Below, piece by piece: positions 40,095 through 50,776 of a stretch of 64,000 bases of DNA; the first letter of the stretch is position 1; each line of letters begins with the position of its first letter. Origin of the DNA: Salinilacustrithrix sp034522155. Its GTDB lineage: Bacteria > Actinomycetota > Acidimicrobiia > Acidimicrobiales > Salinilacustritrichaceae. The notes below the pieces were generated by a model that was not told the origin of the DNA, searched no databases, and worked only from the letters and a program-made list of their open reading frames with translations. The stretch lies in NCBI GenBank assembly GCA_034522155.1, contig JAXHLP010000010.1:62001-126000 (forward strand). The letters run 5' to 3'. A program made the position numbers and the translations under genes.

Positions 40095-40132
40095 CGCACT
40101 TCCCTTCGTCGCCGACTGGATCCTAGGTCTGA

Positions 40133-40300
40133 CCCGTTCGCCTGGCGGCGTCCGCGTCAGGTCCTGCGACTCATTCCGACTCCGTCGTCATTTCGGCGTA
40201 GGTCGTCCCGTTCGCCTGGCGGCGTCCGCGTCAGGTCCTGCGACTCATTCCGACTCCGTCGTCATTTCGGCGTAGGTCGTCCCGTTCGCCTGGCGGCGTC
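40133..40300. repeat. Tandem 74-bp repeat, 2.3 copies (dispersed family)
   Basis: Units start at 40133, 40207 and 40281; the first two are identical over 74 bp and the third stops after 20 bp. The core contains GTCAGGTCCTGCGACTCATT and CGTCGTCATTTCGGCGTAGG. The same core, reversed, occurs twice at 57433-57549. The array reaches into the 3' end of the lipoprotein gene. Its function is unknown. Confidence 0.9.
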
Positions 40301-40789
40301 GCCGAACGCCGCCTCGCCGACACCGGCACACCGGGCGACGAGATCCAGCCGCCCGCCACCCGCGCCGGTGCCGCCAGGATCGATCGGCCCGACGTCGGCC
40401 TCGACGTCGATGCGGTCGCCCTCGATGGACGCGACGTCGATCACCCCGGGGGCACCCGGCTCGGCCTGGAGCAACGTGTGGTCGCCGGCTCCCAGTACCG
40501 ACGTGTCACGGGCCTCGAAGCTGATTGCCGAGGCCTCGGTGTCGACCTGGTCGCCGTCGACCGTGAGCAGCAGCTGGAGCAACGAGTCCGCCGACTCGGC
40601 GACGAGGACGAACACGTCCTCGTCGTCGTCCTGGCCGCAGCTGGCGACCTCGAGCTCGTAGGTGCGATCGGACAGCTCGACCCGCGCCGTGTCGTCGGGG
40701 AACTCGTCGGAGGTCGAGAGGCACCCGGCGAACAGGACGACGGACGCAGCCGTGAGCGCGAGTTCGACGACCGGTCGGCGGGTGCGCAC
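40262..40789 (-). CDS. Putative lipoprotein, unknown function
   Basis: A 175-residue protein with a signal peptide (about 1-22) and lipobox LFAGC; the mature part is acidic and has two cysteines (about 51 and 152). No known domain was recognised. The last 13 or so codons lie in the dispersed repeat, so the C-terminus was probably replaced or extended by it. The GTG start lies 8 bp after the stop of the acyl-CoA ligase, so both may be in one operon. Confidence 0.65.
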   Translation of the reverse strand: MRTRRPVVELALTAASVVLFAGCLSTSDEFPDDTARVELSDRTYELEVASCGQDDDEDVFVLVAESADSLLQLLLTVDGDQVDTEASAISFEARDTSVLGAGDHTLLQAEPGAPGVIDVASIEGDRIDVEADVGPIDPGGTGAGGGRLDLVARCAGVGEAAFGDAARRTGRPTPK

Positions 40790-40797
40790 GGTGACGG

Positions 40798-42414
40798 TCA
40801 GGCTTCGGTCAACTCTCGCTTGAGAACCTTGCCGGTGGCGTTGCGCGGCAACGCGTCGAGGAAGGTCACCGACCGGGGCACCTTGTAGTTGGCCAGGTTG
40901 GCCTTGACGTGTGCCTTGACCGCGTCGGCGGTGATCGACGATCCATCGGCCACGACCACGAACGCGGCGAGACGCTTGCCGAACTCCTCGTCGTCCACGC
41001 CGACGACCGCGACCTCGTCGATGTCGTCGTGGTCGGCCAGGAGGTCCTCGACTTCCCGCGGGAACAGGTTCTCGCCGCCGGAGACGATCATGTCGTCGTC
41101 ACGTCCGCCGACGTAGAGCCGGCCGTCGGCATCGAATCGCCCGACATCACCGCTCGACAACAACCCGCTGATCGACGGCTTGGTCTGCCCACCGGTGTAG
41201 CCGTCGAATCGCAGCGCGCTCCCCACGAAGATTCGGCCGTCCACTCCCACCTCGGTGACCTCTCGGTCGTCGTCGTCGTAGAGCCGCACCTCGACCCCGG
41301 CGAGCGGCGTGCCGGCGGTCCCCGGCGCGGCCCGAAGGTCGTCGGGCGTGGCCACGGTGGCGACGGCGACCTCGGTGGAGCCGTACATGTTGTAGAGGTT
41401 GTCGCCGAAGGTGTCCATCCAGGTGGTGGCGAGCGAGCCGGGCAGTGCCGAGCCGGAGCACAGCACGACCTCGAGCGACGAGGTGTCGTTGGCCGCCAGC
41501 ACGTCGTCGGGCAGGTCGACCATGCGCTGGAGCATCACCGGCACCGCCGTCACACCCCGGACCCGGTGCTCGGCGATGAGCTCGACGATGCGCTGGGGAT
41601 CGAACCGGCGGGTCATGACCGCGGTCTGGGTGAGCTGGGCGGCCATGAGCAGCGCGGCGTTGCCGAGCGAGTGGAACATCGGGGCCGGGATGGCGTGGAC
41701 GTCGTGCATGCGGAACGGCACCCGCTGGAACAGCGCGGTGGTCGCGACCAGATCGGTGCCACCGTCGGTGCGCCGCGACGCCCCCTTGGGTACCCCGGTG
41801 GTGCCCGAAGTGAGGATGACCTGGCGTCCCATCGTCTCGGGAGGTCGGGGCCGCACCGAGCCGGCCCGACGCACGAGCTCGGGCAGCGACGGGGCGCCCC
41901 CGTCACCGTCGGGTCCGTCGGCCACGACGCGGCTGAGGTCGGGGGCGAATTCGACCACGGCGTCGGTGAACTCGTCGTCGTGGATCAACAGCACGCCGCC
42001 CTCGCTCGCCATCACGTCGGCGAGCTGCGGGCCCGCGAACCCGGTGTTCATGTACAGCACCGTCGAGCCGAGCTTGTTGAGCGCCACGGTGGCGAGCACG
42101 AACCAACGGGAGTTGCGGGCGAGGAGGCCGACCGGGACGCCCGGTCCCGCCCCGTACACGGCCAGCGCGATGGCCAACCGGTCGGACAACTCGTCGACCT
42201 CGGCGAAGGTCAGCGATCCCTCGTCGTCGATGATGGCGACGCGATCGGGCGCGCGATCGGCGCTGGCGACGTAGCCGGAGGCAACCGTCGACCCGTACCG
42301 CCGCAGCGCCTTGGTCGAGGTCGCTGCGACCTTCGGGCGCAGGAGCCCGGTCTCGCGGAGCGTGCGTATGGCGCCGACGTTGAGGCGAATGCGGTCGAGC
42401 AGCGTTGCCACCAC
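40798..42414 (-). CDS. AMP-dependent acyl-CoA synthetase/ligase (FadD-like)
   Basis: A 538-residue adenylate-forming enzyme that activates fatty or carboxylic acids with ATP and CoA. It has the P-loop-like motif ILTSGTTGVPKGASR (about 200-214), YGSTEVAVATVA (the A5 motif), SGDVGRFDADGRLYVGGRDDDMI (A7/A8), and the catalytic Lys near the end (ALPRNATGKVLKREL). The substrate range is unknown. The start is one of two adjacent GTG codons. The lipoprotein gene follows 8 bp downstream. Confidence 0.93.
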   Translation of the reverse strand: MVATLLDRIRLNVGAIRTLRETGLLRPKVAATSTKALRRYGSTVASGYVASADRAPDRVAIIDDEGSLTFAEVDELSDRLAIALAVYGAGPGVPVGLLARNSRWFVLATVALNKLGSTVLYMNTGFAGPQLADVMASEGGVLLIHDDEFTDAVVEFAPDLSRVVADGPDGDGGAPSLPELVRRAGSVRPRPPETMGRQVILTSGTTGVPKGASRRTDGGTDLVATTALFQRVPFRMHDVHAIPAPMFHSLGNAALLMAAQLTQTAVMTRRFDPQRIVELIAEHRVRGVTAVPVMLQRMVDLPDDVLAANDTSSLEVVLCSGSALPGSLATTWMDTFGDNLYNMYGSTEVAVATVATPDDLRAAPGTAGTPLAGVEVRLYDDDDREVTEVGVDGRIFVGSALRFDGYTGGQTKPSISGLLSSGDVGRFDADGRLYVGGRDDDMIVSGGENLFPREVEDLLADHDDIDEVAVVGVDDEEFGKRLAAFVVVADGSSITADAVKAHVKANLANYKVPRSVTFLDALPRNATGKVLKRELTEA

Positions 42415-42524
42415 GCCGATGGTAGGTCCTGTCCCGCCCGCCCCGCCTCAGAGGTCACGCCAAGAGGGCGACGGACATGCCCAGGAACGCCGAACCGCAG
42501 GACACCCGGCGGTTCGCGAAGCCC

Positions 42525-42539
42525 GCCTCGTCGCGAGGC
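42525..42539 (-). terminator. Small hairpin after otsA
   Basis: GCCTCG, 3-nt loop, CGAGGC, lying directly after the otsA stop on the leftward strand. Short and without a T-run, so it is only a weak candidate. Confidence 0.25.
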
Positions 42540-42542
42540 CTC

Positions 42543-43973
42543 TCAGGCCATCGCCAGCAGTGCGAGGAAGGCCCTGGCCCAGCCCTCGAGGTCGTTGCGC
42601 TCGACCCGGGCCCGCATGGCGTGCATCCGACGCATCTCTTCGTCGTCGCCCATGACCACGGCCGCTTCGATCTGGTCCTTCAACCCTTCGGTGTCGTAGG
42701 GATTCACGAGGAACGCGTCGGTGAGCTCTTCGGCGGCGCCGGCGAACTCGGACAGCACCAGGGCGCCCCGGTCGTCGACGCGGGCCGCCGCGTACTCCTT
42801 GGACACCAGGTTCATGCCGTCCTGGAACGGCGTGACCAGCAGCACGTCGGCAGCGCGGTACAACACGAGCAGCTCGGCGAAGGGGAGGCTCTTGTGCATG
42901 TACTGGACGACGGGCTGGCCCAGCTCGCCGAAGTCGCCGTTGATGGTCCCCACGAGCTGCTCGACCCGGTTGCGGACCTCTTCGTAGCCGAGCACGTCTT
43001 CGCGGCTCGGGACCGCCACCTGGACCACCGCGGTCTTGTGCGGATCGAGCCGCCCCTCGATCAGCAGCTCGTGGATCGCCTTGAGCCGCAGGTCGATGCC
43101 CTTGGTGTAGTCGAGCCGGTCGACGCCGAGCAGCACGACCTCGGGGTTGCCGAGCTCCTCGCGCAGTTGCTTGACGCCGATCTCGACGTCGTCGCTGTCG
43201 GACTGGTGTGCGATCGCTCGGTAGTCGACCGAGATCGGGAACGCCTTCACCACCGAGGTGTTGGCCCCGGCACGGACGACACCGCCTTCGGCGGCCATCG
43301 CCACGTCGTCGGCATCACAGAACCGCTGCACGCCCGAGAGGACGTTGCGCGCATCGGCCTGGGTCTGCAGCCCGACCACGTCGGCGCCGAGCAGCCCGTC
43401 GAGCACCTGGCGACGCCACGGCAGACGGGCCAGCAGCTCGAGGGGCGGAAACGGGATGTGGAGGTAATAGCCGATGGTGACGTCAGGGCGCTGCTCGCGG
43501 ATCATCGACGGGACGAGCTGGAGCTGGTAGTCGTGCACCCAGGCCGTGCCGCCCTCGTCGAGCTCGCGACAGGCGGCATCGGCGAAGCGCTGGTTGACCG
43601 TGCGGTACGTGGCCCACGTCTCGCGGTGGAACTGCGCCGCCTCGAGCGAGCCGTGGTACAGCGGCCAGATCGTCTCGTTGCACGCGCCGCTGTAGTACTC
43701 GTCGTGTTCCTGCGCCGACAGCCCGACGGTGGACAGTCGGATGCCCTCGAACTCGAAGCGCTGGTGGTCACCGCCCGCGCTGCCGTCCCAGCCGACCCAG
43801 GCGCCCGTGCGCTCGCGCATCACCGGCAGCATCGCCGACACCAGGCCGCCCGGGCTCAACGACCAGGAGCCGTCGTCGGCGATCTTGACCGGGAGGCGGT
43901 TGGCCACCACCACGAACTCCGAGCGTGCATCGTCGGATGCCGGCTGGACGATCGAGGTCTGGGGATTCTCCAT
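42543..43973 (-). CDS. otsA: Trehalose-6-phosphate synthase
   Basis: A 476-residue GT20 enzyme that joins UDP- or ADP-glucose to glucose-6-phosphate in the cytoplasm. Typical motifs: VVVANRLPVKI, the GWDGSAGG loop, WVHDYQLQLVPSMIRE, IGYYLHIPFPP, LLGVDRLDYTKGIDLRLKA and DGMNLVSKEYAAAR. Length is normal. GAGGAG precedes the ATG. No otsB is next to it. Trehalose is a common stress protectant and mycolic-type lipid precursor in actinobacteria. A poor match to the DosR-like box lies at 44018, but I do not consider it convincing. Confidence 0.96.
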   Translation of the reverse strand: MENPQTSIVQPASDDARSEFVVVANRLPVKIADDGSWSLSPGGLVSAMLPVMRERTGAWVGWDGSAGGDHQRFEFEGIRLSTVGLSAQEHDEYYSGACNETIWPLYHGSLEAAQFHRETWATYRTVNQRFADAACRELDEGGTAWVHDYQLQLVPSMIREQRPDVTIGYYLHIPFPPLELLARLPWRRQVLDGLLGADVVGLQTQADARNVLSGVQRFCDADDVAMAAEGGVVRAGANTSVVKAFPISVDYRAIAHQSDSDDVEIGVKQLREELGNPEVVLLGVDRLDYTKGIDLRLKAIHELLIEGRLDPHKTAVVQVAVPSREDVLGYEEVRNRVEQLVGTINGDFGELGQPVVQYMHKSLPFAELLVLYRAADVLLVTPFQDGMNLVSKEYAAARVDDRGALVLSEFAGAAEELTDAFLVNPYDTEGLKDQIEAAVVMGDDEEMRRMHAMRARVERNDLEGWARAFLALLAMA

Positions 43974-44058
43974 GGGTCGCTCCTCGGTGGCCTCGGTTCC
44001 AGCGTACGTCGCGAGCGCAGGCCTTCGGACCCGGCAGCATCAATCGATCAGGTCGGCG

Positions 44059-45309
<1,251 letters not shown>

Positions 45310-45419
45310 CTGATGATCCTTGCAAGCCGGGCCCGCTGGCGCATGCGCGCCCGGCACGGGGACCTGCGACGATCACCCGTGCCGCGCACGGTCCGTACAC
45401 GAGGTGTTGTGGGACGATC

Positions 45420-46334
45420 GTGGGGATGTTCTTCGCCACCGACACGACCAACAACGCGGCGCGCGACTACCACCACATCTCGGTACGGCCGCTGTCGGGC
45501 GCGCTCGGCGCCGAGATCGCCGGCCCGGGCGGCGACCACCTCGACCTCACGGCGCTCTCCGACGGGGCGTCCGCCGAGATCCACCGGGCCTCGGTCGACC
45601 ACCTGGTGGTCTTCTTCCGCGACCAGTCCTTCGATCTCGACCACTTCGTCGACTTCGGCCGCCACTGGGGAACCTTCGGCGACGACCCGTTCGTGGCCGG
45701 GCTCGACTCGCACCCGAACGTGGTGAAGGTGTGCAAGGAAGCCGACGAGAAGCACCCGCTGGTCTTCGGCGGGGCCTGGCACTCCGACTGGTCGTTCCAG
45801 GAGCGACCGCCGGCGTTCACGATCCTCTACGGCCACGACGTGCCCGACCACGGCGGCGACACGCTGTGGTCGAACATGTACCTCGCCGCCGACCACCTCT
45901 CGCCCGGCTTCCGGTCGACGCTGGCCGGGCTGCGCGCCATCCACTCGCCCCGCAAGGCCTACGGCGCGCAGGCCACGCACAACGAACTGGTCGAGAACAT
46001 GGACATCCTCTACGGCGAGGAGGCCCACATCCAGCGGGCGCAGCCGATGTTGCGGCGGCATCCCGACTCGGGCCGCACGGCGCTGTACGTCAACTGGGGC
46101 TACACCGAGTCGATCGAGGGCTGGTGGCCCGACGAGAGCGACCCGCTGCTCGCCCGGCTCTACGAGATCTCGACCAACCCGGCCTACACCTGCCGGTTCC
46201 GGTGGGAACCGGGGTCGATCGCGGTCTGGGACAACCGCTGCACGCTGCACAACCCGATCAGCGACTACGCCGGCAGCCGTCGCGAGATGTGGCGCCTGAC
46301 CATCGAGGGCGAGCAGCCGATCCCCGGCGAGTGA
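45420..46334 (+). CDS. TauD/TfdA-type Fe(II)/2-oxoglutarate dioxygenase
   Basis: A 304-residue dioxygenase. The iron facial triad is His121-x-Asp123 (AWHSDWSFQ) and a distal His in RCTLHNPI. It also has the 2-oxoglutarate-binding Arg near the end (SRREMWRLTI). It hydroxylates or cleaves an unknown substrate, for example taurine-like sulfonates or aryloxy acids. The GTG 45420 has GGGA at good spacing; ATG 45426 is an alternative. It is divergent from the sugar dehydrogenase gene. Confidence 0.9.
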   Translation: MGMFFATDTTNNAARDYHHISVRPLSGALGAEIAGPGGDHLDLTALSDGASAEIHRASVDHLVVFFRDQSFDLDHFVDFGRHWGTFGDDPFVAGLDSHPNVVKVCKEADEKHPLVFGGAWHSDWSFQERPPAFTILYGHDVPDHGGDTLWSNMYLAADHLSPGFRSTLAGLRAIHSPRKAYGAQATHNELVENMDILYGEEAHIQRAQPMLRRHPDSGRTALYVNWGYTESIEGWWPDESDPLLARLYEISTNPAYTCRFRWEPGSIAVWDNRCTLHNPISDYAGSRREMWRLTIEGEQPIPGE

Positions 46335-46361
46335 CCGCGCCCGGCAGCCGCTCGAAGGCGT

Positions 46362-47180
46362 TCACTCGAGGAACGTCGTGAGCGCTTCCTCCATCGACTC
46401 GAGCTCGACATTGGGCTCGTGGACGAACGCGGAGATGTAGGACACGGCCACCATGCCCTCCTCGACCGTTCCGCCGTCGGTCTCGGATGGGAGGTCTCGA
46501 GCGTCGCCCCAGTCCATCTCGACGTGATGGGCACCGTGGTGGCCCTCCTTGGGGAGGAGACGAGCCCGGGCGACCGTCCGTGGCGGGATCGTGCCGATGT
46601 CGGCATGGCGCCACCCGCTGATCTCGTGGGACTCGCAGTTCGGCACGTTGATGTTCACCACGACCGGCTGCGACGGCGGCGAGGCCAGCAGCCCGCTCGC
46701 GGCCTCGGCGGCGACCGATGCCGCGGTCTCCCAGTGCTGGCCGACGAGCATCTCGTCCCAGCCCTGGCCCTCGACGCCGTGGCCGGTGACGGCCTGGCTG
46801 ATGGCGAGGCCGTGCATGAAGCCGTTGCGCGCGGTGAGTGCGGCGCCCACGGTCCCGGAGTGATAGAGGGCCCGGCCGACGTTGATTCCCGGGTTGATGC
46901 CCGACACCACCAGGTCGACGTCGCCGAAGACGCCGAGGCGGGCGAAGAACACGCACATCGCCGGCGCGGCGGTGACCGCCCAGGCTTCGGGCACGCCCTC
47001 GATCCGCTCCTCGTGCACCTCGGGCTGCATCGTGTGCAACGTGCCGAGGGCGGCACCGAAGCCGGAGTACTCGCGGTCGGGCGCCACGACCACCACGTCG
47101 CCGAGGGGCACCAGCGCCCGGGCCAGCACGTGGAGGCCGGTGGAGTCGATTCCGTCGTCGTTGGTCACCAGGATGCGCAC
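46362..47180 (-). CDS. surE: 5'/3'-nucleotidase SurE
   Basis: A 272-residue metal-dependent nucleotidase acting on nucleoside monophosphates, linked to survival in stationary phase. The metal site is visible in NDDGIDSTG (Asp8, Asp9), DREYSGFG (Ser39), and SGINPGINVG. Its length matches the family. The start is GTG. The following gene on the same strand begins 901 bp further right, so it probably has its own promoter. Confidence 0.94.
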   Translation of the reverse strand: MRILVTNDDGIDSTGLHVLARALVPLGDVVVVAPDREYSGFGAALGTLHTMQPEVHEERIEGVPEAWAVTAAPAMCVFFARLGVFGDVDLVVSGINPGINVGRALYHSGTVGAALTARNGFMHGLAISQAVTGHGVEGQGWDEMLVGQHWETAASVAAEAASGLLASPPSQPVVVNINVPNCESHEISGWRHADIGTIPPRTVARARLLPKEGHHGAHHVEMDWGDARDLPSETDGGTVEEGMVAVSYISAFVHEPNVELESMEEALTTFLE

Positions 47181-47269
47181 GCCCTCGTTCTAGCCCGCTG
47201 GTACCCGGCGTGTGCATCTGGCAGATGGCCGGGCGGCGACGACGGGGGAAACGGGACGGAGCGCGACGG

Positions 47270-48081
47270 CTAGCAGCCGCTGCTGCCGCTGCCCGGGTTC
47301 GGCTCGTCGGGGATGCTGGTGTCGACCACCTCGACATGGATGTGGGGCCATGACGGTTCGGCGGTGTGGTCATCGACCTGCGACTCGAACGGCAGGACCC
47401 GGGAACGCTCGGCGACGGGGGTCACGCCCGCCTCGACCCGCTGCCCGGTCGCGACCTGCAGGCCCTCGAAGTGGAGGATCCTGACCTCCCATCCCGGGTG
47501 ACCGTCGGGCTCGACGACGACGTACTCGTCGGTGTTGTCGCAGTAGAGGGTGTAGCCACCACCCCGGATCACCGTGCCGGTGACGGGCGAACGGATCTCG
47601 GTGTCGGGCACGACGACGATGTCGGCCGCGGTCCGTGCCTCGGTTCCCCGGCGGCGCGTCTCCATCGTCTGCGGTCGCGCCACGGCGTCGGTGGGGTCCT
47701 GGCGCTGCGCCCCGTCGTGGTTGGCCTCGTGGAACCCGACCCGTTCGACGCCGGCGGCCGGATGCCGGAGGACGAGATCGCCGATCGTGGCGTAGGGCGC
47801 GAAGCCGGTCTCGACCACGACCCGCTCGATCGCCGACCCGGCCGCGGGCGACGGTGCCGGCGGTGCGGTGGTGGTCGTCGTGGACGTGGTCGTCGTCGAC
47901 GTCGACGTGACGTGGACGTGGACGTGGACGTGGAGCTCGTGGTCGACGTCGTGGTCGAGGTCGAGGTCGCATCCGCCGACAGCGTCATGTCGGCTCGCGC
48001 GCAGGACGCGCCGAGCACGGCCAACAGCGACAACATCACCGCGACCACGCGCGCTCGCGTCGGGGGGAACGGGTCCGGCAC
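47270..48081 (-). CDS. M23-type lipoprotein with apparent frameshift
   Basis: The GTG at 48081 starts a lipoprotein signal peptide (lipobox LGASC) followed by a Thr/Ser-rich linker, but the frame then turns to an arginine run. The frame one base over continues the Thr-rich linker and ends in an M23 (LytM)-like domain: RSPVTGTVIRGGGYTLYC, RILHFEGLQVATGQ, and WPHIHVEVVD. The switch happens near 47905-47912 inside GACGTGACGTGGACG, where one extra G would restore one frame for about 270 residues. It is either a sequencing error, slippage in the repeat, or a broken gene. The intact product would be a cell-wall amidase or peptidase-like protein. Confidence 0.7.
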
Positions 48082-48112
48082 GTGCGCAAAATATCGTCAG
48101 TAGGGTCCCGCC

Positions 48113-50311
48113 GTGCGTGCACTGACCACCGTCGACGTCGCCCGCCGCCCGCTGCCGGGCACGAGCGCACCGACCCAGATCCGCTTCTCGCCCGACGGGT
48201 CCACGATCACCTACCTGCACGCCGAGCCCGGATCGCTCGAACAACGGTTGTGGGCCGTCGACGTCGCGACCGGCGAAGCCCGCAGCCTGGCCACGCCCGG
48301 GGTCACGATCAACGAGGACGAGCTCTCGCTCGAGGAGAAGCTCCGACGCGAGCGAGCCCGCGAGTTGGCCGTGGGCGTGACCCGCTACGAGTGGGCGGCC
48401 CACGCCGACCGGCTCCTCGTGCCCATGAGCGACGGCCTCTGGGTCCTCGACGGCGTGGACGCCGAGGCCCGACGGATCGTCGAGACGGCAGCGATGCCCG
48501 GACCGCCGCTCGACGCCCGCATCAGCGCCGACGGCACGCGGGTCGGCTTCGTCGCCGATGCCGAGGTTCACGTCGCCGACGCCGAGACCGGCTCGGCGTG
48601 GCCGGTCACCGCCGGGGCACGGGGGACGGGCCGGACCAACGGGCTGGCCGAGTTCATGGCCCAGGAGGAGATGGGTCGGCCGTACGGGTTCTGGTTCTCG
48701 CCCGACGCGACCCTGGTCGCCTTCTGCGAGGTGGACGAGACCCACATCCCCGTGTACCGGATCGTCCACCAGGGCAGCGCCGAGGTCGGTGAGGGCGCGT
48801 TCGAGGACCACCGCTACCCCTTCGCCGGTGCCGCCAACGCGGTGGTGCGGGTCGGGGTCGTGCCCGCCGACGGCAGCGGTCGCGACGAGCCGGTGTGGCT
48901 CGACCTCGACGCCACCGGAATCGGCGCCGACCGCTACGTGGCCCGGATCGACTGGACACCGGACGGCGAGCTGCTGGTCCAGCTCGAGGACCGGGCCCAG
49001 TCGCGCCTCGATCTGGCCCGCTACGACCCGGGCACCGGCGCGGGCGAGCTGCTCGTGCGCGAGACGTCCGAGGTCTGGATCAACCTCCACGACCACCTGC
49101 GGGTGCTGAGCGACGGCTCGTTCCTGTGGTCGTCGGAGCGCAACGGCCACCGGCACCTCGAGCGACGGGGGGCAGACGGCTCGTTGCGCCACCAGCTCAC
49201 CGCCGGCGACCACGTCGTTACCCGCGTAGTCGCCGTTGACGACGAATTCGTCTGGTTCACGAGCACCGAGCCCACCCCGGTGGAGCGCCAGCTGTACCGG
49301 ACCCGCCTCGACGGCGCCGGCGCTCCCGAGCGGCTCACCACCGGGCGTGGCGTCCATGCGTCGGTGGTCGACCCCGGCACCGGGCACCGCGTGGAGACCG
49401 TCTCCACACCAGAGAACCCACCGATCACGACCCTGTGCCGCGCCGAAGGGTCGTCGGTGACGCTGCACGATGCCGCCACTGATCCGCGGGTGGACGAGCT
49501 CGGGCTCCGGCCGCCCTCCGAGCGGACGGTCGCCGCGAACGACGGCACCATCCTGCACGCCGCCGTGTTCGAGCCCGACGGACCCGGACCCCACCCCACG
49601 ATCGTGTGGGTGTACGGCGGGCCCCATGCCCAGCTGGTGACCCGGTCATGGGGCCCGACGGTCGCCATGCGCGCCCAGTTCCTGCGCCAGGAGGGCTTCC
49701 TGGTCGCGGCGGTCGACAACCGAGGCTCGGCCGATCGGGGCCTCGCCTTCGAAGGCGCGCTCCGCCACCGGATGGGCACCGTCGAGGTCGACGACCAGGC
49801 GGCCCTCGTCGCCACACTGGTCAACGGCGGGCTCACCGACCCCGACCGGGTCGGCATCTACGGCTGGAGCTACGGCGGCTACATGAGCGCGCTGTGCCTG
49901 GCACGCCGGCCCGACGTGTTCCGTGCCGCCTGCGCGGGCGCGCCGGTCACGTCGTGGGACGGGTACGACACCCACTACACGGAGCGCTACATGAGCACGC
50001 CCGAGGCGAACGCCGACGGCTACCGCGACGCATCGGTCATGACCCACGTCGAGGGTCTCGCCGGCCGCCGCCTGCTGCTCGTCCACGGTCTCATCGACGA
50101 GAACGTCCACTTCCGGCACACGGCCCGGCTCGTCAACGCCATGATCGCCGCTGGCATCGACCACGAGCTGTTCCTGTTCCCCGACGAGCGCCACGTCCCC
50201 CGGTCCGAGGCCGACCGCACCTTCATGGAGAACCGGATCAGTGCGTTCTTCGAGGAGACGTTGCGGGGCCCTGGCGAACCCTTCGGGTTCGATGAGCGGC
50301 TCTCGAAGTGA
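48113..50311 (+). CDS. S9 family prolyl oligopeptidase / dipeptidyl peptidase IV
   Basis: A 732-residue serine peptidase. An N-terminal beta-propeller (about 25-470) carries the DPP-IV-like EEMGRPYGFWFSPDATLVAF and a Glu pair; the C-terminal alpha/beta-hydrolase (about 490-732) has the catalytic triad Ser586 (GWSYGGY), Asp662 (LIDENVHF) and His694 (DERHVPR). It removes dipeptides from proline-containing peptides. No signal peptide is seen. The GTG start lies 32 bp from the divergent M23 gene, so the promoter is very short. Confidence 0.93.
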   Translation: MRALTTVDVARRPLPGTSAPTQIRFSPDGSTITYLHAEPGSLEQRLWAVDVATGEARSLATPGVTINEDELSLEEKLRRERARELAVGVTRYEWAAHADRLLVPMSDGLWVLDGVDAEARRIVETAAMPGPPLDARISADGTRVGFVADAEVHVADAETGSAWPVTAGARGTGRTNGLAEFMAQEEMGRPYGFWFSPDATLVAFCEVDETHIPVYRIVHQGSAEVGEGAFEDHRYPFAGAANAVVRVGVVPADGSGRDEPVWLDLDATGIGADRYVARIDWTPDGELLVQLEDRAQSRLDLARYDPGTGAGELLVRETSEVWINLHDHLRVLSDGSFLWSSERNGHRHLERRGADGSLRHQLTAGDHVVTRVVAVDDEFVWFTSTEPTPVERQLYRTRLDGAGAPERLTTGRGVHASVVDPGTGHRVETVSTPENPPITTLCRAEGSSVTLHDAATDPRVDELGLRPPSERTVAANDGTILHAAVFEPDGPGPHPTIVWVYGGPHAQLVTRSWGPTVAMRAQFLRQEGFLVAAVDNRGSADRGLAFEGALRHRMGTVEVDDQAALVATLVNGGLTDPDRVGIYGWSYGGYMSALCLARRPDVFRAACAGAPVTSWDGYDTHYTERYMSTPEANADGYRDASVMTHVEGLAGRRLLLVHGLIDENVHFRHTARLVNAMIAAGIDHELFLFPDERHVPRSEADRTFMENRISAFFEETLRGPGEPFGFDERLSK

Positions 50312-50426
50312 GGAGAGCGTCGACCGAGCCGAAGGATCGTCGTCACGGGCGACTGCATCCCCGAGGCCCTCGCCACCGCACTCTCGAAGACGGCGAAGCA
50401 GAGGATCCTCGCCTCGTGCTGTCGAG

Positions 50427-50690
50427 TTACACCGCCTCGTCGAGGAAGTCGACGTCCTCGAGTTCGATGAAGATGCACTCGCCGGGGCAGAGCTCGGCCG
50501 AGTCGATCACCCGCTGCCGGTAGTCGGGGGCGACCGGGACCATCGACCCGGAGCCACCGGGGTCGTTGCCGATCTCCATGCCGTCGCGCACGTAGGCGAT
50601 GCCGTCCTCGAGGATCACGAAGATCTCGGGGCAGTGGTCGGTGCACAGGCCGTCGCCCGTGCACAGGTCCTGGTCGATCCAGACGTGCAC
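50427..50690 (-). CDS. Small ferredoxin
   Basis: An 87-residue ferredoxin with CTGDGLCTDHCPEIF (9-23) and CPGECIFIE, giving a [3Fe-4S] or [4Fe-4S] centre. Actinobacterial proteins of this type serve cytochromes P450 or oxygenases. The GTG at 50690 gives the usual length; an upstream start at 50735 would add 15 residues. The 115 bp between the peptidase and this gene holds nothing recognisable. Confidence 0.88.
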   Translation of the reverse strand: MHVWIDQDLCTGDGLCTDHCPEIFVILEDGIAYVRDGMEIGNDPGGSGSMVPVAPDYRQRVIDSAELCPGECIFIELEDVDFLDEAV

Positions 50691-50776
50691 GCACCCACAC
50701 TGTCTGGCGCCCGGGGTGCTTGTGAAGTCGCGCACGCCCTCGGAGCCGGTCGCCGTCGGCCTACGCTCGCGGGCCG

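Noticed and set aside
44018..44031. CAGGCCTTCGGACC upstream of otsA as a DosR-like box
   Set aside because: Only about ten of fourteen positions match and the outer G/C triplets are broken. It is outside the cluster of good boxes.
50325..50345. GAGCCGAAGGATCG after the S9 peptidase as a DosR-like box
   Set aside because: The right half is lost, and no gene starts in the proper direction nearby.
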